Source: Bacteroidales bacterium (GTDB lineage: Bacteria; Bacteroidota; Bacteroidia; Bacteroidales; F082). Taken from it: a stretch of 64,000 nucleotides of DNA. The DNA is taken from NCBI GenBank assembly GCA_024709145.1, contig JANJXG010000003.1, positions 16,776-80,775 on the forward strand. Direction: 5' to 3'. The notes beneath the pieces are model-generated. The model worked only from the letters and a program-made list of their open reading frames with translations, had not been told where the DNA came from and ran no database searches. Both the position numbers and the translations under genes were made by a program. Below are positions 16,780 to 24,857 of the stretch, piece by piece (the first letter of the stretch is position 1; every line of letters begins with the position of its first letter).

Positions 16780-17784
16780 ATGGCTTTATTCACTGTTTCA
16801 GGTTCTCCGCACGTTCATGGAGAAGAAAATGTCCAAAAGATTATGCTCACGGTTATATATGCCATGGTTCCGGCTATGGCTGTTTCCGTTTGGTTTTTTG
16901 GCCTGGATGCACTCAGGGTGATGTTAATTTCTGTGGCTTCCTGTATGTTTTTTGAGTGGGTGATTCAGAAGTACTTACTCAAAGGTTCGGTAACGATCAC
17001 CGACGGCTCTGCGGCTGTAGCCGGTATCTTACTGGCTTTTAACGTACCGGCCAATCTTCCAGCCTGGATGTTGATCGCTGGTGCACTTGTTACGATTGGA
17101 GTAGCCAAAATGTCGTTTGGTGGTTTGGGAAAGAATCCTTTCAACCCTGCTTTGGTGGGTCGTGTATTTATGCTGATTTCTTTTCCGGTACAAATGACAA
17201 GCTGGCCTGTAGCTAAGCCACTTTTTGCACCGGCAATCACTGATGCAATCACCGGCCCTACAGCCTTGGGTCTGCTCAAAGAAGGTATCGATGCAGGAAA
17301 AACGGTGGAACAGGTATTGGCCGATCCGCAAATGCCACAGTATCTTGACAGGTTGATTGGAAATATGGGTGGTTCGCTGGGTGAAATTTCAGCATTGGCC
17401 CTCATACTGGGCGGTATCTATATGGTAATCAGAAAGGTGATCGACTGGCAATTGCCTGTTTCAATCATCATGACTGTTTTTGTCATTGCAGGTATTTTTC
17501 ATTTGATCGATCCTTCGCATTATGTCAATCCTGATTTTCATCTTTTTTCGGGTGGTTTGATGCTGGGTGCCATTTTTATGGCAACCGATATGGTCAGTTC
17601 ACCCATGAATATGTCGGGAAAAGTAATCTATGGAATTGGAATTGGATTGCTTACCATCATCATCAGATTGTGGGGAGCATATCCCGAAGGCATTTCATTT
17701 GCAATTTTGATCATGAATGCATTCACACCATTGATTAACAATGCCTTCAAGCCAAAGAGATTTGGATTAGTGGTTAGAAAATAA
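16780..17784 (+). CDS. rnfD: Rnf electron transport complex subunit D
   Basis: This is a 334-residue membrane subunit with about nine or ten helices, related to NqrB. The likely covalent FMN attachment site is Thr161 in TDAITGPTALG, and GGLGKNPFNPALVGR and FMATDMVSSP are strongly conserved family stretches. It forms part of the ion-translocating core. The flavinylation motif has GPT where many homologues have GAT; the Thr is kept. The start is 4 bp after rnfC. Confidence 0.97.
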   Translation: MALFTVSGSPHVHGEENVQKIMLTVIYAMVPAMAVSVWFFGLDALRVMLISVASCMFFEWVIQKYLLKGSVTITDGSAAVAGILLAFNVPANLPAWMLIAGALVTIGVAKMSFGGLGKNPFNPALVGRVFMLISFPVQMTSWPVAKPLFAPAITDAITGPTALGLLKEGIDAGKTVEQVLADPQMPQYLDRLIGNMGGSLGEISALALILGGIYMVIRKVIDWQLPVSIIMTVFVIAGIFHLIDPSHYVNPDFHLFSGGLMLGAIFMATDMVSSPMNMSGKVIYGIGIGLLTIIIRLWGAYPEGISFAILIMNAFTPLINNAFKPKRFGLVVRK

Positions 17785-17811
17785 ATCAGCAACTTTATCA
17801 AGCGCATCGTC

Positions 17812-18399
17812 ATGGCAGCTAAACGTGAATCGAATTTTTTCAATATGCTAATCACTTTATTGGTGATTTCGCTGGTTTCGGCAGTCGCATTGGGAAGTGT
17901 TTATAACCTTACCAAGGAACCGATCGAAATGGCTAAACAAAAAAAGCAGGAAGATGCGATCAAGCAGGTTCTTCCTGCATTTGACCGGGTTGTTACTTTT
18001 AATGTAAAGTCAGCTTTTGGTGATGATTCATTGCAGTTCAATGCAGCCTATCAAGCCGAAGCATTGGTAGGACTGGCCGTAAAAACATACTCAAAAAATG
18101 GATTTGGGGGGCAAATCAACCTGATGGCTGGTTTATTGCCTGATGGGACCATTAACAACGTTTCTGTTTTAGATCATAAAGAAACCCCAGGACTTGGAGA
18201 TAAAATGCAGAAAACGAAATCAGACTGGTCTGATCAGTTCAATGGCAAGAATCCAGCAGAGTACAGGTTACTTGTTAAGAAGGATGGAGGTGATGTGGAT
18301 GCTATTACAGCAGCAACGATCAGCTCCCGTGCTTATGTTGATGCTTTGCAGCACGCTTATGATACTTATATGCAAAATAAGGAAGGGTTAAAGAAATGA
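17812..18399 (+). CDS. rnfG: Rnf electron transport complex subunit G
   Basis: This is a 195-residue subunit with one N-terminal helix (about residues 10-30) and an extracytoplasmic FMN-binding domain. The covalent FMN site is Thr169 in DAITAATISS, and the ETPGLGDKM motif is typical. ApbE is needed for flavin attachment, but no apbE gene occurs in the window. It overlaps rnfE by 4 bp. Confidence 0.96.
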   Translation: MAAKRESNFFNMLITLLVISLVSAVALGSVYNLTKEPIEMAKQKKQEDAIKQVLPAFDRVVTFNVKSAFGDDSLQFNAAYQAEALVGLAVKTYSKNGFGGQINLMAGLLPDGTINNVSVLDHKETPGLGDKMQKTKSDWSDQFNGKNPAEYRLLVKKDGGDVDAITAATISSRAYVDALQHAYDTYMQNKEGLKK

Positions 18400-18977
18400 A
18401 TCAGTTACAAAATTTTACCAAAGGACTGCTGAAAGAAAATCCGATCCTGGTTCTGGTATTGGGTACGTGTCCGACACTGGGTGTAACTACCTCAGCTATG
18501 AATGGTTTGGGAATGGGCCTGGCAACAACTTTTGTTTTGATTATGTCAAACCTGGTGATCAGCCTTGTCAAAGACTTTATCCCAGATAAAGTGAGAATCC
18601 CTTCCTTTATCGTGATCATCGCTTCTTTTGTGACGGTAGTCGAGCTGGTAATGCAAGGATTTATGCCTGCCTTGTTTGAACAGTTGGGTCTTTTTATACC
18701 GCTTATTGTGGTTAACTGCATCGTGCTGGGCAGAGCCGAAGCGTTTGCTTCAAAAAATGGGGTTTTGTCATCTGTTGTTGACGGATTTGGCATGGGTTTG
18801 GGTTTTGCATTGGCTCTGACAGTTTTGGGCTCTGTTCGTGAACTACTTGGCAGTGGTGCCATTTTTAGCCTGAAGCTTATTCCGGGCGATCTTATGCTGG
18901 TGTTTGTACTTGCTCCGGGCGCCTTTATTGCCCTGGGTTACCTGATTGCCATTACAAAGAAACTTAACAGTAAATAA
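18396..18977 (+). CDS. rnfE: Rnf electron transport complex subunit E
   Basis: This is a 193-residue membrane subunit with six helices, related to NqrD. Conserved stretches include LVLGTCPTLGVTTSAMNG with its membrane Cys, and IVVNCIVLGRAEAFAS in the second half; the two half-sites resemble those of RnfA and hold the iron-sulfur centre within the membrane. Its start overlaps the rnfG stop by 4 bp, showing translational coupling. Confidence 0.96.
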   Translation: MNQLQNFTKGLLKENPILVLVLGTCPTLGVTTSAMNGLGMGLATTFVLIMSNLVISLVKDFIPDKVRIPSFIVIIASFVTVVELVMQGFMPALFEQLGLFIPLIVVNCIVLGRAEAFASKNGVLSSVVDGFGMGLGFALALTVLGSVRELLGSGAIFSLKLIPGDLMLVFVLAPGAFIALGYLIAITKKLNSK

Positions 18978-18994
18978 TATTATCACTGATAGTC

Positions 18995-19567
18995 ATGGAA
19001 TACATTATCATCATTATATCAGCCATTTTTGTTAACAACATTGTTCTGGCTCAGTTCTTGGGTATTTGTCCGTTTATCGGGGTATCTAATAAAATATCTA
19101 CTTCTTTGGGAATGGGTGGCGCTGTGTTGTTCGTTATCACGCTCGCAACTATTGTAACATGGCTGGTTCAATATTATATTTTGCAACCGCTCGGAATACA
19201 GTTTCTTCAAACAATAGCGTTTATTCTCATCATTGCAGGGCTTGTTCAAATGGTTGAAATAATACTCAAAAAAGTGAGCCCGGGCTTATATGCTGCCCTC
19301 GGTGTTTTTTTACCACTGATCACTACCAATTGTGCTGTTTTGGGGGTTGCCATCCTGACAATTCAAAAGGAATTTAGTCTGATGGAAGGGGTTGTTTTCG
19401 CCATTGCCAACTCAGTTGGCTTTTCATTCGCCCTCGTCATTTTTGCCGGCATTCGGGAGCATCTCGATTTGATGGAAGTGCCTGCAGGCATGCGGGGCGT
19501 GCCGATTGCACTTGTGACTGCCGGTATTTTGGCTCTCGCTTTCATGGGATTTACCGGATTGGTATAG
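18995..19567 (+). CDS. rnfA: Rnf electron transport complex subunit A
   Basis: This is a 190-residue six-helix subunit, paired with RnfE in the membrane core and related to NqrE. Seen motifs are NNIVLAQFLGICPFIGVS and LPLITTNCAVLGVAI, each with the conserved Cys. It is the last rnf gene, 17 bp after rnfE. The order BCDGEA is complete, so the cell should couple reduced ferredoxin oxidation with NAD+ reduction and Na+ or H+ export. Confidence 0.97.
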   Translation: MEYIIIIISAIFVNNIVLAQFLGICPFIGVSNKISTSLGMGGAVLFVITLATIVTWLVQYYILQPLGIQFLQTIAFILIIAGLVQMVEIILKKVSPGLYAALGVFLPLITTNCAVLGVAILTIQKEFSLMEGVVFAIANSVGFSFALVIFAGIREHLDLMEVPAGMRGVPIALVTAGILALAFMGFTGLV

Positions 19568-19587
19568 CGAACATATACCCATCAACC

Positions 19588-19629
19588 AATCATTTTCCTG
19601 CGAAATCAGGGCATCTTATGAAAATGATT
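19588..19629. terminator. Inverted repeat after the rnf operon
   Basis: A perfect 10-bp dyad AATCATTTTC / GAAAATGATT (19588-19597 with 19620-19629) encloses 22 nt. It begins 20 bp after rnfA. No T tract follows directly, so it may stabilise the 3' end of the message; a second AT-rich dyad with an internal T run (about 19653-19671) lies just downstream. Confidence 0.45.
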
Positions 19630-19767
19630 CATCCGGGATATATCTAAAATTTAGAATTATTTCCGTTTTTTGGAATAATTTCCTATAGCTATAAAATTAA
19701 ACATTTGAATATCAATGGGGTTATTTTGGCATGATTTATGAATTGTTTAATTACCAATTTTAGATTT

Positions 19768-22254
19768 ATGAGAATTACCCGCTTTTTGAGCATTGGCATA
19801 TTATTGTTATCAGCAGTAGCTTTTAACTCTTGCAGAAAAGATTTTGTTGTAAATCCGGATGAGATGGACAATATGCTGGATTTGGTTGTCAGCTCCGATT
19901 TTAAATGGGAAACTACACAGGATATTGACGTGACTGTCAGTATTGGCGAGGGGATCTTCCTTCCAATCAAATCCAAGGTAAGTATTTATGGTGGTGATCC
20001 TGCCACTGGAAGTCCGGTAATCAGCAGTGGCAGTTTGAGTCAATCTCAGGCATACTCAGTTCGCATGAGGGCCCCATCCTATCTACGCGATTTGTATATA
20101 ACCCTCGAATCGTCGACCGGTGCCACAATGACCACCAAGGCAGCCATTGTCGGTGGTAAAGTAAATCATGTTTTTTCAGGTATGAAGGAAGGTGATATGG
20201 ATTTTGTACCCTTTAAATCGGTGGCAGATCCGGGCCCTGAATGTGATAATTGCGATGTCCTCGTTTCTGGTTCCGGAAACGTAACCATCAAAGAAGGAAA
20301 AACCTATTGCATTACAGACACCTTTAATGGAAGCATTACCTATGAAACCTGGAATGGAGGCGGAACGCTGAAAGTTTGCGGAACAGCCACTCTCAGTGGT
20401 ACTACCACGCTTGGAACCAACAGCCACATCGTTGTGACACAGAATGGCAGCTTGACAATCAACAGCTTGTCCATCTGGGGTTCCAATCCAAGCATCACTG
20501 TTTATGCCAATGCCAGTCTGCGTGTCAATTCAGGTTTCAGTACCAGTGGTCATTTCCTGAATCACGGAACAGTAACAGTTGATGGAGGTCTTGTTATACA
20601 ACAACTTGGTAGCGAGATGATTAACAACGGAACAATCACGCTTTTGAAAAACTCTCTTCAGCTTAACTCAGTCACAATGACTAACAATGGTACAATAACA
20701 GTACCCGCCTACATACACCTGAATACTAATAGTTCGCTTACGAACAATGGTGATATCACTGCCGGAAACAAGATGGAAATCAACGGGTCAAATTTTTTCA
20801 ACAATGTCTCATTGGTTGTAACCAGTGGTTACTTTAATATGAATTCTGGCAGCAAAATCATTAACCAGGGAAGTATTGAAGTGCAAAATGGCGACATTGC
20901 CTTCAACTCCAATATTATTGTAGAGAACAGAGGTAGCATGACGACAGGTAAAGATATCGACCTCAACTCAGCCAGCAATGTAAAAAACTATTGCAAAATG
21001 ATTGCCGCTGATAAGGTTGAAATCAATTCGGGACAGTTTACGATGATCAATGGCTATCTTAGTGCCGGACAACGTGTTACGCTGAATGGTTCGGGTAGTA
21101 TGAGTTTGCAGGATGCCAGTATGGTAAGCACCGATTTGCTCACAATGAATGCCAGTATTTATGGTGTTGGTGCTATGAACACAGTTCTGGCTACCACAAA
21201 AATTCATATCAACTCAAACAATGTATTTTCAGGAAATGTGGAAGCTGCCTCAAACCAGCTGTTTATCTCACAGAATACTCCTCCGTCGCAACATTTGTTG
21301 AATGGAGCCACCTATGTAACCCCTGATAATATGCAGAACTTCATTCCGATCACAGCATGTAACCCTGAAGGGGTTGGCTCTGAAGGAATTGTTGACACCG
21401 ACAATGATGGGGTGCCTGATGATCTTGATGCCTTCCCCGCTGATCCCGAGCGTGCATTCCGTTCTTGGTATCCCAATGAAACAACATTTGCCACGCTCGC
21501 TTTTGAAGATTTATGGCCAGGATTGGGCGATTTCGACTTCAATGATGTCGTTATTGAATTTCAATATGAAATGATAACAAATGCCCAAAACGAATTAAAA
21601 GACCTTAATGGACTTTTCAGGTTGATGGCAGCCGGTGCCAGTCTGAACAATGGCTTTGCAATCGCTATGCCCTTTGCTTCCAACAAGGTTGAAAGTGTTA
21701 CTGGTGGTCAAGTCGTAGGCGAAGCCGTAAATGTAGCTGCCAATGGGACCGAAAGTGGTCATTCCAACGAAACAGTGATTCTGGTTCTTGACGCTATCGG
21801 AAGCATCTATGGCGAGTTTATCAATACCCAGCCTGATAAAGCTTATGTTGAAACAGATACTTTGGAGGTAAAAATGATCTTAAGCGATCCGGTTGTCAAT
21901 TATGGAACTGCACCTTTTAATCCGTTTATCTTTGTGGATCAGGAGCGTGGAAAAGAGGTTCATATGATCGACCATCAGCCCACCGAACTGGTTAATAATG
22001 CTTTCTTTGGAACATGGGAAGACCGTTCGGATATTAATGCTGGCAAATTTTATCAAACATCGGGTCGTTTGCCCTGGGCAATTGAAATCCCTGTCTCGTT
22101 TGATTATCCAATCGAAACCGTTGACATATTATTAACACACCTGAAATTTGCCGAATGGGCTATGTCGTCTGGAACGCAGTATCAGGACTGGTACATGGAT
22201 AAATCCGGTTACCGCAATACCGGCAATATCTATGTAAAACCCGATCAGGAATAA
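19768..22254 (+). CDS. LruC-domain lipoprotein with a beta-solenoid repeat
   Basis: This 828-residue surface or periplasmic lipoprotein has the signal MRITRFLSIGILLLSAVAFN ending in a lipobox Cys (SC). A middle part carries at least nine units of 20-21 residues with a φxφN(S/T) strand and an N(N/H/Q/R)G(T/S)φ turn, starting near 20560 and running to about 21112; this looks like a beta-helix. A calcium-type acidic stretch (DTDNDGVPDDLDAFPADPE) leads into the C-terminal LruC domain (YPNETTFATLAFEDLW, DFDFNDVVIEF). The ATG at 19768 is preferred over 19738 because it starts the signal peptide. LruC proteins are known as leptospiral outer-membrane lipoproteins; the role here is unknown. Confidence 0.85.
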   Translation: MRITRFLSIGILLLSAVAFNSCRKDFVVNPDEMDNMLDLVVSSDFKWETTQDIDVTVSIGEGIFLPIKSKVSIYGGDPATGSPVISSGSLSQSQAYSVRMRAPSYLRDLYITLESSTGATMTTKAAIVGGKVNHVFSGMKEGDMDFVPFKSVADPGPECDNCDVLVSGSGNVTIKEGKTYCITDTFNGSITYETWNGGGTLKVCGTATLSGTTTLGTNSHIVVTQNGSLTINSLSIWGSNPSITVYANASLRVNSGFSTSGHFLNHGTVTVDGGLVIQQLGSEMINNGTITLLKNSLQLNSVTMTNNGTITVPAYIHLNTNSSLTNNGDITAGNKMEINGSNFFNNVSLVVTSGYFNMNSGSKIINQGSIEVQNGDIAFNSNIIVENRGSMTTGKDIDLNSASNVKNYCKMIAADKVEINSGQFTMINGYLSAGQRVTLNGSGSMSLQDASMVSTDLLTMNASIYGVGAMNTVLATTKIHINSNNVFSGNVEAASNQLFISQNTPPSQHLLNGATYVTPDNMQNFIPITACNPEGVGSEGIVDTDNDGVPDDLDAFPADPERAFRSWYPNETTFATLAFEDLWPGLGDFDFNDVVIEFQYEMITNAQNELKDLNGLFRLMAAGASLNNGFAIAMPFASNKVESVTGGQVVGEAVNVAANGTESGHSNETVILVLDAIGSIYGEFINTQPDKAYVETDTLEVKMILSDPVVNYGTAPFNPFIFVDQERGKEVHMIDHQPTELVNNAFFGTWEDRSDINAGKFYQTSGRLPWAIEIPVSFDYPIETVDILLTHLKFAEWAMSSGTQYQDWYMDKSGYRNTGNIYVKPDQE
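20560..21130 (+). repeat. Protein-level repeat of 57-63 bp units in the LruC gene
   Basis: The turn motif falls at 20560, 20623, 20683, 20743, 20800, 20863, 20926, 20986 and 21049, with a weaker tenth near 21112. Intervals are therefore 57-63 bp (19-21 codons). DNA identity between units is low, so the repeat is old and kept by protein structure rather than recent duplication. Confidence 0.75.
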
Positions 22255-22283
22255 CAGACAGCTTGTTTTATGTTAGAATACTG

Positions 22284-22319
22284 ACCGCTTTTGGCATCTT
22301 TGTTAAAAGCGGTTTTTTT
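22284..22319 (+). terminator. Intrinsic terminator after the LruC gene
   Basis: A perfect 9-bp stem ACCGCTTTT / AAAAGCGGT (22284-22292 with 22305-22313) with a 12-nt loop is followed by a run of T (to 22319), 30 bp after the stop codon. Confidence 0.88.
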
Positions 22320-22410
22320 ATTATGCATTTATAAAACTCAGAATACCACTATTGATCAGATGATTTTTACCACATCGGCACCTATTCGGTCGTTGCTTTG
22401 GCTTTTCAAT

Positions 22411-22418
22411 TATTTTTG
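22411..22418 (+). promoter_or_regulatory. Putative -7 box for the permease gene
   Basis: TATTTTTG matches TAnnTTTG and lies 19 bp before the GTG start at 22438. A TTG lies 15 bp upstream and TTTG only 10 bp upstream, so the -33 element is uncertain. Confidence 0.35.
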
Positions 22419-22437
22419 CAGGCAGTAAATTAATGTT

Positions 22438-23691
22438 GTGGAATATATCACATTGTATTTTAAGGAGTTGATAAGTTTGGCAAATGAGATGTCACCTTAT
22501 TTGCTGTTTGGATTCTTTTTTGCCGGATTATTGAAGGTGTTTTTTCCGCAAAGAATGCTCACCCGTTATATGGGAAGTTCAACTGCTTCGTCAGCGTTTT
22601 TTGCCAGTTTATTGGGAGTCCCCATGCCCTTGTGTTCCTGCGGGGTGTTACCCACAGGCATAAGTTTATTTAAAAATGGCGCTTCCAAAGGGGCAACTAC
22701 CTCATTTTTAATCAGCACTCCTCAAACAGGAGTAGATTCTATACTCGTGACCTATTCGATGTTGGGACTGCCTTTTGCCATTATCAGACCTTTGGCTGCC
22801 TTGCTTACAGGATTTTTAGGAGGGATCTTAACCAATCAATTTGTTCCTTCGACGAAAAATAAAAGGCCTGCCGCATACGAATCCGGCGGAAAAAAGGATC
22901 CGAGGACTATTGGCTTTATGTTGAAATATGCCTTTGTTGATTTTCTTCAGGATATCTCCAAATGGCTGATCATTGGATTGTTGCTTGCAGCGATGATCTC
23001 AGTTTTGATTCCTGACGACTTTTTTGCAACCTCCTACACTTATCCGTTTGTTGGCATGTTATTCGTTTTACTGGCAAGTGTTCCCATGTATATCTGTGCG
23101 ACAGCTTCGGTGCCACTGGCGGCTGTTTTGCTGGCAAAAGGTCTCGCGCCCGGTGCCGTGTTTGTTCTGTTGATGGCCGGCCCTGCAACAAATGCTGCCA
23201 CGATCACAGTTTTGTTTAAAACCATTGGTAAAATTGCCACTATCATTTATCTTGTCACCATTGTTGTTGGCGCGTTGCTTACAGGCTTTATCCTCAATTT
23301 TTTACCAACCGAATGGTTTCAAACCACACATCTTCATCATGGTCACGACCACAGTACAGTTTTGCCTCACTGGCTTGGGGTAGGGTCGTCTGTCATTTTA
23401 GGATTGCTTATTGTCAATGCCTTATATAAGAAATATCAATCACATAAAATCGTAAGTATGAATCCTGATTTCTCAATCGATCCGTCCAGCGTGCTGATTA
23501 AAGTCGAAGGAATGGAATGCAACCATTGCAAACGCAGTGTTGAGACCAATTTGTTAAAAGTTAAAGACATTCAAGAGGTTACAGCTGATATTAACTCAGG
23601 TATTGTTCATATCAAAGGGGCTGATGTTGACCTTATTGCCGTGAAGACAATGGTTGAAGATCTGGGTTACTCGTTTAAGGGCAAGGTTTAA
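22438..23691 (+). CDS. SO_0444-type permease with C-terminal HMA domain
   Basis: This is a 417-residue inner-membrane permease (DUF318/YraQ group) proposed to export metal or metalloid ions such as copper or arsenic species. About eight membrane segments are seen; the signature PLCSCGVLPTGISLFKNGAS and the later PMYICATASVPLAAVLLAKG and MAGPATNAATI are diagnostic. After a His-rich stretch (HLHHGHDH, about residue 300) and a last helix comes a heavy-metal-associated domain (about 350-417) with the metal site GMECNHCK. The start is GTG. It is followed by a DUF3298 gene and a Na/Pi symporter in the same direction. Confidence 0.9.
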   Translation: MEYITLYFKELISLANEMSPYLLFGFFFAGLLKVFFPQRMLTRYMGSSTASSAFFASLLGVPMPLCSCGVLPTGISLFKNGASKGATTSFLISTPQTGVDSILVTYSMLGLPFAIIRPLAALLTGFLGGILTNQFVPSTKNKRPAAYESGGKKDPRTIGFMLKYAFVDFLQDISKWLIIGLLLAAMISVLIPDDFFATSYTYPFVGMLFVLLASVPMYICATASVPLAAVLLAKGLAPGAVFVLLMAGPATNAATITVLFKTIGKIATIIYLVTIVVGALLTGFILNFLPTEWFQTTHLHHGHDHSTVLPHWLGVGSSVILGLLIVNALYKKYQSHKIVSMNPDFSIDPSSVLIKVEGMECNHCKRSVETNLLKVKDIQEVTADINSGIVHIKGADVDLIAVKTMVEDLGYSFKGKV

Positions 23692-23735
23692 ACCGCTTTG
23701 GGTTATTCTTATTTTTTTAAAATATTTATTTATCC

Positions 23736-24836
23736 ATGAAACAATTCTTACGAACCCTGATTTTGGTGTTGCTTGGTATCGGGGCTCCAATTCTTCAGGC
23801 ACAGGTGATTGATATAAAACAATATAAGTCAAGTGGCAGCACCGGTAAAAATTGGTTGATGCTTCAGGAAACCAACAAAAAATATGTTGCGACTTTGTAT
23901 CAAAACCCTGTTGTTCAAAGCGATTCTATCCAGGAAACTGTGATCGACCTTGAAGGTGAACGTCAGGCTGACGGGCAAATCCGACTTCATTCTGTTGAAG
24001 GAGATCAGGTGGTAATTGAAGGGAAATTAGTGGATAAAGCCATGAAGGCGGTCCTTTTTCCAGGCAAATCATCCGCTCAAACCATTGAATTTGAAGAAGT
24101 TGTTTTGGATAGGCTGGTCACCTACAACCAAGCTTACTTAAATGCGTCTCAAAAGCTGATCGCAAAAGATAAAAATTCCCCCGAGGCTATCATTGAAATG
24201 CGCCTGACCTTTCCTGATTCAATCACAGGCAAGGCTCTCAGCCGGGAATTCAACCTGTTTTATGAACTGGTTGAAGATAGTCTTAGGCATTTAAATCCAA
24301 CGGATCAAATGGAGCTCGCAATGGCTGAATTTCTTGGTCAGTACACACAGATGGGATCATTTGAAGGGGAGAAGGGTCCTTCCTTTCAGTGGTTTAAAAG
24401 CTTGGATGCAAAAATTATCTGGATTGACCATCAATATGTTGTCCTAAAAAAGCAAGCTTATGTGTTCACGGGAGGCGCTCATGGGATGCAGCATGAATCT
24501 TTTGCTGTGATTGGTTTGAATGACTTGAAAAGGATTGAGTTGGAGGATGTTTTTCTTCCGGAGAATGACGAAGCCCTTTCCCAAATGCTTACCCGTAAGC
24601 TGAGGTCGTCAGTTAATTGTGAACTGGATCTTCCGCTGACGGCTTGTGGATTTTTTCAGGATACAGTTCATCTGACCGAAAACTTCTTTCTCAGTCCGCT
24701 GGGAATTACCTTTTGCTACAATGTTTATGAAATTGCCCCCTATGTATATGGCCGAACCTATATCACGCTTCGGTTCAATGAATTGATGCCTTTTTTAAAA
24801 GAGGAGTTTCAACTTTATTCCGGCAATTTCCGTTGA
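23736..24836 (+). CDS. Secreted DUF3298 (RsiV-like) domain protein
   Basis: This 366-residue protein begins with a cleavable signal peptide (MKQFLRTLILVLLGIGAPIL, cleavage after AQA). Its C-terminal half has features of DUF3298: FTGGAHGMQHESFAVI, LEDVFLPEN, and FFLSPLGITFCYNVYEIAPY ending in LRFNELMPFLKEEF. This domain occurs in RsiV-type lysozyme-sensing anti-sigma factors, but no anti-sigma part or membrane anchor is present, so sensing or enzyme inhibition is only a possibility. It lies 44 bp after the permease gene and 21 bp before the symporter gene. Confidence 0.78.
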   Translation: MKQFLRTLILVLLGIGAPILQAQVIDIKQYKSSGSTGKNWLMLQETNKKYVATLYQNPVVQSDSIQETVIDLEGERQADGQIRLHSVEGDQVVIEGKLVDKAMKAVLFPGKSSAQTIEFEEVVLDRLVTYNQAYLNASQKLIAKDKNSPEAIIEMRLTFPDSITGKALSREFNLFYELVEDSLRHLNPTDQMELAMAEFLGQYTQMGSFEGEKGPSFQWFKSLDAKIIWIDHQYVVLKKQAYVFTGGAHGMQHESFAVIGLNDLKRIELEDVFLPENDEALSQMLTRKLRSSVNCELDLPLTACGFFQDTVHLTENFFLSPLGITFCYNVYEIAPYVYGRTYITLRFNELMPFLKEEFQLYSGNFR

Positions 24837-24857
24837 TCAATCTTTAAGATAGAACGC

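Noticed and set aside
14493..19567. Na+-translocating NADH:quinone reductase (nqr) rather than rnf
   Set aside because: The first gene is a multi-cluster ferredoxin-type RnfB and the order is BCDGEA; no NqrF with FAD and 2Fe-2S domain is present.
20560..21130. Possible CRISPR or DNA tandem repeat because of the 60-bp period
   Set aside because: Units share protein pattern but not DNA identity, there are no identical repeats with unique spacers, and the frame is open throughout.
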